DNA of 64,000 bases from contig NZ_OZ245785.1 in the NCBI RefSeq assembly GCF_965227785.1, forward strand, positions 1,860,001 through 1,924,000, written 5' to 3'. The notes under the pieces are model-generated. The model saw only the letters and a program-made list of their open reading frames with translations. It did not search any database and was not told the DNA's origin. This document shows positions 10,015 to 19,004 of this stretch, in pieces. Each line of letters opens with the position of its first letter. Position 1 is the first letter of the stretch. The position numbers were made by a program, and so were the translations under genes. Source of the DNA: Gracilimonas sp965227785. Its GTDB lineage: Bacteria > Bacteroidota > Rhodothermia > Balneolales > Balneolaceae.

Positions 10015-10050
10015 ATATTAGACTTGAAACCTCTAATAAATTACTAAGGC

Positions 10051-11424
10051 TTAATCGCCAAATGAGCCGGCGGGTCCCGGAAACACAACGGGACTTTCAA
10101 ATCCATCTTCCGATACACTGGCCACACCAAAGTAATAATTATCAATAACTACATTTTCCAGCGTGTGCTCGGTTTTGTCTGCCGGCACAAACACGCTTTT
10201 CTGCCATTGGTTGGCATCTGTGAGTCGCCAGTAGATTTTATATCCGGCCAGCTGAGGGTTTTGCTCAGCATCCAAAGCTTTCCACTTTAGGGTAGTGCTT
10301 GGGCGAACGGCACCTTCTATTTCTACCTCGGCCGGCGGACTTGGAGCCCAGCTCATCCCGGCCATAACCACGGCATTCAATCCGGTCAGCTTGGCAGCAA
10401 AATCAAATTCTACTTCATCCAGTACATCGCCATATTCAACACCATCTTCGGTACGTAAATCCTGGTGCTGGCGATTGTAGTCTTCATTGGTTTCCATGAT
10501 ACGAACCCCGGGAAATCCGGCTTCATTAAATGGACGGTGATGTCCACCACGGCCAAAGCGATCAAGCCGGTAAATCATCATTACATCCAGGTTACGGATG
10601 TACAGGTCAGCCATTTTATCTACGTAACGAGCCAGGTTTCGGGATGGTGAATCCACTTCTCCACCGGTATAACGACGAATGGTGCCCTCCCTCTCCGTTT
10701 CCACCGCACGTGTTCCTTCTGAAAATACCCGGGCAGTAGTGTTGTCAATCACCTGGTTGATACCCTGGATGTTTCCAATCATATCATTATTCAAGACCCC
10801 TTTAATGTCCCAGCCTTTTTCTTTGGCATGAGCCGCCAGAATCTGACCACCGAACAATCCTTGTTCTTCTCCGGAAAGAGCAGCATACATAATAGAACCT
10901 TCAAATTCATAGTTGGTCAGCACTCTGGCAGACTCCAGCACACCGGCTACTCCGGAAGCATTGTCGTTTGCGCCGGGAGATTCCGATTCTCCATCCAGCG
11001 CATCAGATACGCGGGAATCGATATCACCGCTCATCACCACAAACCGGTTAGGGTCGGCTGTACCGCGTTGTATGGCAATTACATTAACGACCTTGGTAGG
11101 TTCCGGAATGCGTCGCGTTCCTTCAATTACATCACTCACATAAAAAACCTCGAGACATCCTCCGCATTCTTCAGATATCCGTTCAAACTCAGCCTTAATC
11201 CAGCGCCGGGCAGCGCCAATACCACGGGTATCTGAGGTTGTATCAGATAAGGTGTGCCGGGTTCCAAAACTGACAAGCTTGGAAATATCGGCTTCAATGC
11301 GATCAGCAGAAGGTGCCGCTCCGATTTCCCGAAGCACTTCCATTTCCGGTGTTTGGGCGTGGGTAAATCCTGTAAAAGCAAAAATTAAAAGAAGAGAAAG
11401 AGCAGTAGCTTTAAATGGTTTCAT
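10051..11424 (-). CDS. Secreted M28-family zinc aminopeptidase
   Basis: 457 aa with a signal peptide (cleavage about THAQ, residue 24). The peptidase domain shows M28 metal-ligand segments: SGDIDSR (the usual HxD motif with Asp replacing His), GANDNASG (bridging Asp), SGEEQGLFGG (catalytic and ligand Glu), NNDMIG and GRGGHHRPF. The C-terminal 100 residues look like a fibronectin type III-like beta domain (STTLKWKALDAEQNPQLAGYKIYW). It is probably an exported aminopeptidase. It lies 4 bp after a small membrane-protein gene, so the two likely form an operon. The His-to-Asp change may be a subfamily trait or affect metal preference. Confidence 0.85.
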   Translation of the reverse strand: MKPFKATALSLLLIFAFTGFTHAQTPEMEVLREIGAAPSADRIEADISKLVSFGTRHTLSDTTSDTRGIGAARRWIKAEFERISEECGGCLEVFYVSDVIEGTRRIPEPTKVVNVIAIQRGTADPNRFVVMSGDIDSRVSDALDGESESPGANDNASGVAGVLESARVLTNYEFEGSIMYAALSGEEQGLFGGQILAAHAKEKGWDIKGVLNNDMIGNIQGINQVIDNTTARVFSEGTRAVETEREGTIRRYTGGEVDSPSRNLARYVDKMADLYIRNLDVMMIYRLDRFGRGGHHRPFNEAGFPGVRIMETNEDYNRQHQDLRTEDGVEYGDVLDEVEFDFAAKLTGLNAVVMAGMSWAPSPPAEVEIEGAVRPSTTLKWKALDAEQNPQLAGYKIYWRLTDANQWQKSVFVPADKTEHTLENVVIDNYYFGVASVSEDGFESPVVFPGPAGSFGD

Positions 11425-11428
11425 AAAT

Positions 11429-11896
11429 TTAATTTTTATTGATGTTATCGCGCGAACGTTTCAAGTCGTCCGGACTCTTTTTATCCTGATTTAAATATTC
11501 TTTCAGGTTTTCCTGGAACTTAGCCTGCGCTTTTAGTCCGGCCCGGTGTCCGAAAAACGCCCCTGATCCACAGGCTATAATTACGGTGAACATAAAAGTG
11601 AGTTTAGAATCTCCCAGTCCGGCATCATAAATCTGCACCCAAACCAAGGGAGCAACGGCAACCAGAAGTGCAAAAATGTAGGGAACGGGATTCGGCCCTT
11701 GTAAACGCCTCATAAACCGGCGGCCGGAGAGAAAGACCAAATTCATATATACCAAACCAAATCCCAGAAGAACAAGCAGGCCTACATAGGAAGGGTTGCT
11801 GATCATCCCTAAAAACTCAGAAGAAATGAGCGTGAAGGCAGCTGAAATCATTAAAATGCCGGAAGCGTAAAAAATAAACCGTGGTAAATTATCCAA
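11429..11896 (-). CDS. Small four-helix membrane protein of unknown function
   Basis: 155 aa with four hydrophobic segments at about 7-29, 38-57, 70-90 and 98-118, then a charged C-terminal tail of about 35 residues (KFQENLKEYLNQDKKS). The start is a TTG at 11896; the next in-frame Met is at residue 16 inside the first helix, so TTG is more likely. It sits 4 bp upstream of the M28 peptidase and is probably co-transcribed with it. No family was recognised. Confidence 0.6.
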   Translation of the reverse strand: MDNLPRFIFYASGILMISAAFTLISSEFLGMISNPSYVGLLVLLGFGLVYMNLVFLSGRRFMRRLQGPNPVPYIFALLVAVAPLVWVQIYDAGLGDSKLTFMFTVIIACGSGAFFGHRAGLKAQAKFQENLKEYLNQDKKSPDDLKRSRDNINKN

Positions 11897-12006
11897 AACG
11901 TTTTACAGAGGTTGAATTGGGGTTTTTGAGACAAGCTGAAATTCCTAAAAACGCACCCCAAATTCCAATGCTAACATATTTTTTAACGCCTTATTCAAAG
12001 AAAAAG

Positions 12007-13332
12007 CTATTTAGCGGTCAACCAATTTTCGGGATTGAGGTTTTCATTGCCACGACGCACCAGGAAAAAGATAACTTCTCCCAATTCAGACTGACTGGTT
12101 CCTGACAGGCCCAGCTGCTGTCCGCGTTCAAGAATAGAACCCACTTCCACATTAACGCGACTTAGGTTTCCGTAAGCGGTGTAATAAGAACCGTGCTTCA
12201 CAAACACCACATCGCCATAACCCGGCAAGGGCTGAATTCGGAACACATACCCGTCAGATACAGCTTTTACAGGAGAGGCTGCATCGGCCACAATATCAAT
12301 GCCGGGGTGTTCTGTAACTGTACCATACAGAGGGTTTCGGACTCGACCAAACTTCTTGGCAACCGTTTTACTGTTTACCGGCCAAGGAAGATCTCCTTTG
12401 GCCTGAGCAAAAGAGTTTTCATAAGTGAGCAGCACTTCATCGCTTACAAAGTTTTCACGCACAATCGGGCGGGAGTATTTTTCAACTTCATCGGCCCGGC
12501 GGGCTGCATCTGCGATATTACGAGCCTCTTCCAGCCGTCGCAAACGCTCATTCTCTGCTTCCCTCAGGCTTTCTTCCTCAGCAATCAGGTTGGTGAATGT
12601 GCTTTCAAGATTCTCTTTTTCCTGTCGGGTTTTACGCAGTTCCTCAAGCCAGGTACTCCGTTCTTGCTTAATTTTCTCTACTGTCTCCTGTTGCTGTTGG
12701 CGCTGATCTCCCAGCTCCTCTTTTTCTTCTCGGATTTCTCCAATCACTACCTGATTTTTCTTATAACTGTCTTGCAAATCTCCTTTTACCTGATCCAGTT
12801 CCTTCTTGTTTTCCCTGATCAGCCCGGCTTGTTTTGTCTTCTGCTCTTCGAACCGCTGCAAATAATTAGACCGAACCAACATTTGATTAATGGATTCTGA
12901 AGTAAGCAGCAATTCCAGGTTGCCGGCCCTGCCGTTTTTGTAGGCGTATAAAATAATCTGCTTGTAATTATCAATCAGCTGCGCCAGCTCCTGCTCTCTG
13001 AGTTCAATTTCTTTTTCGGTCAGCTCTATCTCAGCTTCTATCTGACTTTGTTCCTCCTGCAGACTTTTGATTTTATCATCCTGAAGAGCTATCAGGTTGT
13101 TCAGTGACTGAAACTGCTCAAAGGACTTATCAAATCGTTCTTCAGCCTGACTAACCCGTTGCTGATAATTCCTTATGCGTGCTTCCAGTACATTAATTTC
13201 AGCACGTGTGTTTTCCTGACGCTTAAGCAGCTCTTCTCTTTTCTCCTGATAGGTTTGAGCGAAAGACTCTGACCCCATCAGTAAAGCCAAAATCAAAACA
13301 CCAATAATGCGGATGCCGCTTTTCACTTTCAT
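12007..13332 (-). CDS. EnvC-like murein hydrolase activator (coiled coil plus degenerate M23/LytM domain)
   Basis: 441 aa: signal peptide (cleavage about SFAQ, residue 26), a long coiled coil (about 30-270) rich in Glu, Gln and Lys, then a LytM/M23 domain (about 320-441). The domain retains HPGIDI but has YGNLS where active M23 enzymes have the HxH-type YxHL motif, so a zinc-binding His is replaced by Asn. This is the EnvC/NlpD pattern: a catalytically dead LytM domain that activates periplasmic amidases during cell division. It overlaps the DUF4292 gene by 4 bp (ATGA) and is last in a TPR-DUF4292-M23 operon, an order I know from Bacteroidota. Activator function is inferred from the lost metal ligand. 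Confidence 0.83.
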   Translation of the reverse strand: MKVKSGIRIIGVLILALLMGSESFAQTYQEKREELLKRQENTRAEINVLEARIRNYQQRVSQAEERFDKSFEQFQSLNNLIALQDDKIKSLQEEQSQIEAEIELTEKEIELREQELAQLIDNYKQIILYAYKNGRAGNLELLLTSESINQMLVRSNYLQRFEEQKTKQAGLIRENKKELDQVKGDLQDSYKKNQVVIGEIREEKEELGDQRQQQQETVEKIKQERSTWLEELRKTRQEKENLESTFTNLIAEEESLREAENERLRRLEEARNIADAARRADEVEKYSRPIVRENFVSDEVLLTYENSFAQAKGDLPWPVNSKTVAKKFGRVRNPLYGTVTEHPGIDIVADAASPVKAVSDGYVFRIQPLPGYGDVVFVKHGSYYTAYGNLSRVNVEVGSILERGQQLGLSGTSQSELGEVIFFLVRRGNENLNPENWLTAK

Positions 13333-14090
13333 ATCCTTTGAATTGTGATATTGTCAGGGATGTCCATTTCCAGATTTAGTTTACCGGGATTCACCTCAAG
13401 GCTTCTCACCAAAAACACGACCCGGGAATCTCCGTCTGCACTAAAGATCGTTATTTTTCTCGGTAAAGTGAATCCGTTTAGTTCACCGTAACTTTCGTAA
13501 ATAATGCGGGAGTAAGGAGCCAGCCCTCTCCGGCTTTGATCCACCTGCTGAACCCGACCATTTTCCTTATTCACAAAAACGCGGGCTCCGTTTTTTAACC
13601 GCAGTTGATAGGAATTATTGCTTTCCCAAATGGACTGAACATCTTCCACATTCACCTTAAAATTCAACAGGTCAAGAATGTTGATGGAAGCAAGTTCATT
13701 TAGACTGGTCATCCGGCCATCGTAGATTGATATTTTTTGAGCAATTTTGTCCAGCTTATTGTAGATCAGAATGGAATCGCTGTCCACCAGCATCTGTCCG
13801 CCTTCAATACCAATCCGGTTTTGGAAAGTGAGCAAGCTCAACTCCCTGTTCGCTTCAAAATCGATGGTCACCCGATCGCTGTTGCCGGGCTCACTCACCA
13901 AAGCCCTTCCTTTGCCTTTTATAGCCTGCAGCTCTTGAGAATAATTCGGGATTTGAGAAACCACTTCTTCTTTGGGAATATCAACACGGGTAAAATCTCC
14001 TTCGGTAATTGTACGGGTTGACGTACATGAGCTTATAATAAACCCAAGGCCCAGTATTGCTAAAAGTGAAAGACGAGATCGAAACTTCAC
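13329..14090 (-). CDS. DUF4292-family lipoprotein
   Basis: 253 aa. The lipoprotein signal ends ISSC with the lipidated Cys at about residue 22. The mature region (about 50-250) is a beta-rich fold resembling DUF4292 of Bacteroidota, with LolA/LolB-like character: amphipathic strands such as ISIYDGRMTSLNELASINILDLL. It probably sits in the outer membrane facing the periplasm. A role in envelope biogenesis is inferred from its operon partners, the TPR lipoprotein just upstream (one-base gap) and the EnvC-like gene with which it overlaps. No catalytic motif is seen. Confidence 0.72.
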   Translation of the reverse strand: MKFRSRLSLLAILGLGFIISSCTSTRTITEGDFTRVDIPKEEVVSQIPNYSQELQAIKGKGRALVSEPGNSDRVTIDFEANRELSLLTFQNRIGIEGGQMLVDSDSILIYNKLDKIAQKISIYDGRMTSLNELASINILDLLNFKVNVEDVQSIWESNNSYQLRLKNGARVFVNKENGRVQQVDQSRRGLAPYSRIIYESYGELNGFTLPRKITIFSADGDSRVVFLVRSLEVNPGKLNLEMDIPDNITIQRI

Positions 14091-14091
14091 G

Positions 14092-15783
14092 CTAATTTAT
14101 TTTATCCTGTAAATGTGTTCGGGTTGAATCTTTTTCCAGCGCTTGCTGCCACCAGCTTCGGGCTTCCTCCATGTTTCCGAGCTGCTCTTCCACATCGCCC
14201 ATATGTTCTAAGACTTCCGCGCTGGCAGCTCCGGTTTTAATAGAGGCGTCAATGAATCTTTTTGCCCGGTCGTAATCACCCAGTTTGAAATACACCCAGC
14301 CTACTGTATCCAGGTAGGCTGCATTTTCCGGGGCGACTTCAATAGCTTTAAGTGCTAATTCTTTGGCGCGTTCCAGGTTTTCTCCGCGAACCGACAAATT
14401 GTACGCATAGTTATTCATAGCATTGTCGTTTTCGGGGTCGTAGCGCAGGGCCAGCTCGTAAGCTTCGTCCGAGGCTTCATGGTTTTCGAGGTTCGCTCTC
14501 ACATCCCCCAGCGTACTGTACACAATCGACTTAAAAGGACGACGGGCCGGGGCACGGGTAGCATTTTGCAGCCACTCTTCTGCTTTTTGGTTCTGATCGG
14601 TAAGCATATACGCACTGCCCACAAAAAATTGGATAAAGGCATCATCGGGCACCGACTCATCTGCTTTTTGGCCCACCTCAATAGCCTCCTCATATCTCTC
14701 CTGACTCATCAACAGTTGCAGCCGCTGCCTCCAGGCAATGTCATCTTCAGGAAGCAACTCGTTCGCCCGTTCAAGATTTTCCAAGGCATTTTCAGGTTGA
14801 GCCGTTTGTGCATAGAACTCCCCTGCAAGGGTGAAGGCCGGTCCGTAGTCAGATTCACTTTCCGTGAGGGTATCTAACACGCGTTCAGTTTCAATTCTAA
14901 GCTGAATATTCTGAGAATCCTGCTGAACCCTGGCATACAGAAACCGGGCGATATTCATTTTATCCTCAGCCTCAATCAAAGGATCTCCGATAAAATCCGT
15001 AAGCAGTGTGCCGGCACTGTCCCACTTCTGTTCGTCCAGGTAAATACCTGCCAGATTGATAAGGGATTGCGGATCCCGGGCATTCCGGTTTAGTGCATCC
15101 GACAGTACGTTCTTGGCTGAGTCCCGCTCACCGTTCCTCACATAATACTCACCCAACATATTCAGCATTTCCAGGTTATCCGGATCGGTTTGGCGCACTT
15201 TCTCGAGTTGAGCAACGGCCGAATCCGGGACGGCAAGTGCTTCAAAGTTTCTGAACTTCATCAACAGCACCTGAATGTCGGGGCCGGTCAACTTCAGGAT
15301 TTGATCCAATGTCTCATTCGACTTCAGGAATTCCCCATAGTCATTATAAGTATCGGCGAGCATGTATAGGGCGTCAAAATCATCGGGATGAAAGTCCAGC
15401 AGAGTGGTTAGCTCATCCAACGTAGCTTGATTTCGACCTGCCGCACGGTAGATCTGGGCCAGCTTGAGCCGATACCATTTATTTTCAGGCTCTGATTCAA
15501 CTGCTTGTTTTCCAAACAATGCGGCATTCGGGAGATCATCCAGCTGCAGATAGGTATCAGCAAGTGCGTAGTTTACACCAGAAGCTCCCTCCAGATTCCG
15601 GCGTGCTGCCAGAAATAATTCCCGGGCTGTTTCGAACTCTTCGTTCTCAAATGCTTCCAGCCCCTGAATATAAGATGCCTTGCCAGCCAGCTGGGCATCG
15701 GACTGAATCTGAGCCATCATCGGGGCACATCCCAAAAACAATAGAAAGTATAAGGTGGTCTGGAAAAATTTCATGGCATTCAT
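14092..15783 (-). CDS. Large TPR-repeat lipoprotein
   Basis: 563 aa. Its N-terminus has a lipobox-like LFLGC at residue 19. The rest is an array of TPR-type helical pairs covering nearly the whole mature protein, for example AALFGKQAVESEPENKWYRLKLAQIYRAAG, ALNRNARDPQSLINLAGIYLDE, AYELALRYDPENDNAMNNYAYNL and ALKAIEVAPENAAYLDTVGWVYFKLGDYDRA. It is a scaffold protein, first gene of the TPR-DUF4292-EnvC-like operon, and is likely to work with those products in envelope assembly. The exact partner is unknown. Confidence 0.8.
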   Translation of the reverse strand: MNAMKFFQTTLYFLLFLGCAPMMAQIQSDAQLAGKASYIQGLEAFENEEFETARELFLAARRNLEGASGVNYALADTYLQLDDLPNAALFGKQAVESEPENKWYRLKLAQIYRAAGRNQATLDELTTLLDFHPDDFDALYMLADTYNDYGEFLKSNETLDQILKLTGPDIQVLLMKFRNFEALAVPDSAVAQLEKVRQTDPDNLEMLNMLGEYYVRNGERDSAKNVLSDALNRNARDPQSLINLAGIYLDEQKWDSAGTLLTDFIGDPLIEAEDKMNIARFLYARVQQDSQNIQLRIETERVLDTLTESESDYGPAFTLAGEFYAQTAQPENALENLERANELLPEDDIAWRQRLQLLMSQERYEEAIEVGQKADESVPDDAFIQFFVGSAYMLTDQNQKAEEWLQNATRAPARRPFKSIVYSTLGDVRANLENHEASDEAYELALRYDPENDNAMNNYAYNLSVRGENLERAKELALKAIEVAPENAAYLDTVGWVYFKLGDYDRAKRFIDASIKTGAASAEVLEHMGDVEEQLGNMEEARSWWQQALEKDSTRTHLQDKIN

Positions 15784-16193
15784 AACAACGGTAAGTATAA
15801 CAGGAAAGTGTGATTTATGCTCACTTGCTTGCTTAACAAAAAAGAGCCGGATGGGATGTCCGGCTCTGTTGCTTTTTTCAGCTTTGAAGCTGTTTCTCTT
15901 TTCATGAATAGTGTTAGCAGAATGAAAGTTAAGCAGGTTTTCGTTCCCAAATGTTAAAATCTATCTCAGGGGTTGTTTTAAAGCTGCTTCATTAGTTACC
16001 TTAAAGCCATGCAATTTTTGTGTACACATAGGATCAATCTTACCTCTCTCCGGCGGAGCCTCCGACGGCGGTAACCACATATTTATAGTTGCTTCATAGC
16101 AGCTCTCATCTTTTAGCCGCAAGATCCTGACCCACAACTTCTTCCCTGACAGAAGTCTATTCACTCACTATTTCACACTATTTACTTACTCCA
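15784..16193. other. Gene-poor 410-bp stretch with possible minus-strand transcript
   Basis: No convincing protein gene lies here. A strong terminator on the minus strand at 15838-15867 has no obvious gene to end, because the next minus-strand gene starts downstream of it. This hints at a short untranslated RNA read leftward from about 16190. I compared it by eye with RNase P RNA, tmRNA, SRP RNA and 6S RNA and found no diagnostic motif. Part of the stretch must also hold the promoters of the divergent TPR and arginine operons. Confidence 0.25.
15838..15867 (-). terminator. Strong rho-independent terminator without an assigned gene
   Basis: AGAGCCGGA (15843-15851) pairs perfectly with TCCGGCTCT (15859-15867) around a 7-nt loop. 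On the minus strand it is followed at once by TTTTTT. On the plus strand a T run begins 4-5 nt after the stem (15872-15877), so some bidirectional action is possible. Confidence 0.75.
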
Positions 16194-16838
16194 ATGTCCG
16201 TACAGATTCATATCGCTTCCGAGCCTCATTCAGCTTATGCCGATGACATTTGCACCATGATCGAAGCCGCTGCCCATCAGCGCGGCACCGGTATCGCCAA
16301 GCGTAAACCGGAGTACATCACCAAGAAAATCAGAAACGGAAATGCCGTGATTGCCCTGGACGGGGAGATCCTGGTGGGTTTTTGTTATATCGAAATTTGG
16401 GAGAACAAAAAATATGTGGCTAACTCGGGCCTTATTGTAAACCCGGATTACCGCGGGCAGGGAATCGCCAAAAAGATAAAGGCAAAAGCCTTTGAGCTTT
16501 CCTGTAAGAAATATCCTGAGTCAAAGTTATTCGGGATAACCACCAGCCTGCCGGTGATGAAGATAAACTCAGACCTCGGCTACAAGCCGGTTACTTTTTC
16601 AGAGCTCACCCGCGACGAAACCTTCTGGAGCGGCTGCCAAAGCTGCCCGAACTACGATATACTGACCCGAAATGAACGCAAGAATTGCCTGTGCACGGGA
16701 ATGCTATTTGATCCAAAGCATCCCAATAACAAACCCAAAGAAGAACGCCAAAAGAATGTGGCCAAGTATTATCGCTGGGTACGTCTAAAAACCGCCCGGT
16801 TCCTCAAGTTCTTTAACCCTATAAACCTGTTTTTGTGA
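16194..16838 (+). CDS. GNAT acyltransferase, putative first enzyme of arginine synthesis
   Basis: 214 aa. The GNAT acyl-CoA binding motif A is visible as VNPDYRGQGIAKKI (about 82-95). A Cys-rich C-terminal part (SGCQSCPNYDIL, KNCLCTGM, about 142-182) could bind a metal. It is the first gene of the arginine operon and overlaps the next gene's region by a few bases. No classical argA or argJ is present. It is therefore the best candidate for acylating glutamate, as N-acetyl- or N-succinylglutamate synthase. The role is inferred from position and fold; the acyl group may follow the specificity suggested by ArgF' in the same operon. Confidence 0.72.
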   Translation: MSVQIHIASEPHSAYADDICTMIEAAAHQRGTGIAKRKPEYITKKIRNGNAVIALDGEILVGFCYIEIWENKKYVANSGLIVNPDYRGQGIAKKIKAKAFELSCKKYPESKLFGITTSLPVMKINSDLGYKPVTFSELTRDETFWSGCQSCPNYDILTRNERKNCLCTGMLFDPKHPNNKPKEERQKNVAKYYRWVRLKTARFLKFFNPINLFL

Positions 16839-16852
16839 AATCGAATTTTATC

Positions 16853-18049
16853 ATGAATAAAAAGAAAAAAGTTTTACTCGCCTTCAGTGGCGGACTCGAC
16901 ACCACCTACTGCGCTATTTGGCTGGCTAAAGATCGGGGCTATGACGTCCATACTGCAGCTGTAAACACCGGCGGTTTTGATGAACCCGAAGAAAAAGCAC
17001 TGGCTGAAAAAGCTAAAAACCTGGGTATCAACAATCACGTTATGCTGAATGTGGAAGATGAGTTTTATCAAAAGGGCATCAAATATCTGATCTTTGGAAA
17101 TATTTTGAAGAATCACACCTACCCACTTTCGGTGAGTGCAGAACGAGTGTTTCAGGCGGTTGCCCTTGCCGAGTATGCGAAAGAAATCGGAGCCGATGCC
17201 ATCGCACACGGAAGTACTGGTGCAGGAAATGATCAGGTTCGTTTTGATCTTATCTTCCAGGTAATGGCTCCTGATCTGGAGATTATCACTCCCATCCGGG
17301 ATCAAAAACTGAGCCGCGAAGAAGAGATGGAATACCTGAAGTCACACGGTGTTTATCAGGAATGGGCGAAGGCTAAATATTCCATCAATAAAGGACTTTG
17401 GGGCACTTCGGTAGGAGGAGCGGAAACGCTGACTTCCCATAAAGGGCTGCCCGAAGAAGCCTGGCCAACAGAGGTCGTTAATCAAGGTTCGCTTGAGGTA
17501 GAACTCGGTTTTGAACAAGGCGAACCAATAACGATTAACGGTGAACGATTTTCTCCGGTTGAAGTAATAAAAAAGCTCAACGAACTCGCATCACCGTATG
17601 GAATCGGGAGAGACATTCATGTAGGCGATACCATCATCGGGATTAAAGGCCGCGTGGGATTTGAGGCTGCCGCTCCGATGATCATCATCAAAGCCCATCA
17701 ACTTTTGGAAAAGCATACGCTGGGGAAATGGCAGCTGTACTGGAAAGGTCAACTGGCGGAATGGTACGGGATGCTGATGCACGAAGGGCAATATCTGGAC
17801 CCTGTGATGCGAAACATCGAAACCTTTCTGGAAGACACCCAAAAAACTGTATCCGGCAAAGTATTTGTAAAACTGGAGACCAAGCGATTTGAGCTGGAAG
17901 GTATTGAATCGGAGAACGACCTAATGGGAAGTAAAGCCGGTCAGTATGGAGAAATGAACAACGCCTGGAGCGGCGAAGATGTAAAAGGATTCACCAAAAT
18001 TTTGGCTAACTCCATGCTCATTCAACAAAAAGTACAGAACCATGATTAA
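16853..18049 (+). CDS. argG: Argininosuccinate synthase
   Basis: 398 aa from ATG 16853. A GTG at 16835 would add six residues but overlaps the previous stop. The N-terminal ATP-pyrophosphatase motif AFSGGLDTTYC is followed by SVSAERVFQAVALAEYAKEIGADAIAHG and STGAGNDQVRFD, which bind ATP, citrulline and aspartate. It makes argininosuccinate from citrulline and aspartate with ATP. In this operon the citrulline would be released by the deacylase at 22163. The length matches the roughly 400-aa family. It overlaps argC by 8 bp. Confidence 0.95.
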   Translation: MNKKKKVLLAFSGGLDTTYCAIWLAKDRGYDVHTAAVNTGGFDEPEEKALAEKAKNLGINNHVMLNVEDEFYQKGIKYLIFGNILKNHTYPLSVSAERVFQAVALAEYAKEIGADAIAHGSTGAGNDQVRFDLIFQVMAPDLEIITPIRDQKLSREEEMEYLKSHGVYQEWAKAKYSINKGLWGTSVGGAETLTSHKGLPEEAWPTEVVNQGSLEVELGFEQGEPITINGERFSPVEVIKKLNELASPYGIGRDIHVGDTIIGIKGRVGFEAAAPMIIIKAHQLLEKHTLGKWQLYWKGQLAEWYGMLMHEGQYLDPVMRNIETFLEDTQKTVSGKVFVKLETKRFELEGIESENDLMGSKAGQYGEMNNAWSGEDVKGFTKILANSMLIQQKVQNHD

Positions 18050-19004
18050 AGCAGGCATCATAGGCGGAGCCGGATATACGGCCGGAGAGCTGATTCGAAT
18101 TTTACTACAACACCCTGAAGTGGAAATTAGCAGTGTGGCAAGCCAAAGTCATAATGGGAAATTTCTATACGCCGCCCACACCGATTTGGAAGGAGAAACA
18201 GGTCTGAAGTTTGACTCCGGATTATCTCAGGATACAGATGTCGTTTTTCTATGCTCCGGCCATGGAAAATCAAAAGCTGTTGTTGAAGGAAATACTATTC
18301 CTGGGTCAGCAAAAATCATTGATCTAAGTTCAGACTTTCGAATTAAAGGCGAACATGATTTTGTGTACGGGTTGCCCGAGCTGAATAAAAATGAAATTAA
18401 ATCTGCCTCTCAGGTAGCCAACCCCGGTTGTTTTGCTACGTGCATTCAACTGTGTCTGCTGCCTTTGGCAAGTCAGAATTTATTGCACCATCCCGTTCAT
18501 GTTACGGCCATTACCGGAAGTACGGGCGCCGGACAAAACCCAACCGATACTACCCATTTTAGCTGGAGAAGTAATAATGCTTCGATTTACAAACCTCTGA
18601 AGCATCAGCATTTGGGAGAGATCAAGCAGAGTCTGGAACAACTTCAGGATGGATTTAATCTACCGGTTCACTTTATCCCAATCCGAGGAGCCTTTACACG
18701 TGGTATTCTGGCAGCTTGCTATATACAGCTGGACAAGTCAGAAGATGAAATTAAACAGCTATACAAAGAATATTACTTAAACCATCCATTTGTGACTATT
18801 TCAGGTTCTTCACCAGATATCAAAAGAGTGGTGGGTACCAATACAGCCCAGCTTCATATTCAAAAAGAAGATGGACAAATCCTGATTACAGGTGTTATTG
18901 ATAATTTGCTCAAAGGCGCTTCCGGTCAGGCCGTGCAAAACATGAATTTAATATTCGGCCTGGATGAAGCTGCCGGACTTAACCTCAAAGCAACCGCATT
19001 CTGA
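18042..19004 (+). CDS. argC: N-acyl-gamma-glutamyl-phosphate reductase
   Basis: 320 aa. It has an N-terminal Rossmann nucleotide loop GIIGGAGYTAGEL (residues 5-17) and the active-site cysteine in ANPGCFATC (Cys130). HFIPIRGAFTRGI is the conserved substrate-binding segment. It reduces N-acyl-glutamyl phosphate to the semialdehyde with NADPH. The stop shares its last base with the start of argD, and it overlaps argG on the other side, so it is embedded in the operon. Confidence 0.95.
   Translation: MIKAGIIGGAGYTAGELIRILLQHPEVEISSVASQSHNGKFLYAAHTDLEGETGLKFDSGLSQDTDVVFLCSGHGKSKAVVEGNTIPGSAKIIDLSSDFRIKGEHDFVYGLPELNKNEIKSASQVANPGCFATCIQLCLLPLASQNLLHHPVHVTAITGSTGAGQNPTDTTHFSWRSNNASIYKPLKHQHLGEIKQSLEQLQDGFNLPVHFIPIRGAFTRGILAACYIQLDKSEDEIKQLYKEYYLNHPFVTISGSSPDIKRVVGTNTAQLHIQKEDGQILITGVIDNLLKGASGQAVQNMNLIFGLDEAAGLNLKATAF

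Noticed and set aside
15961..16164. A 67-codon minus-strand frame in the 15.8-16.2 kb gap
   Set aside because: No family resemblance, odd composition and no clear ribosome site. A non-coding transcript is as likely.
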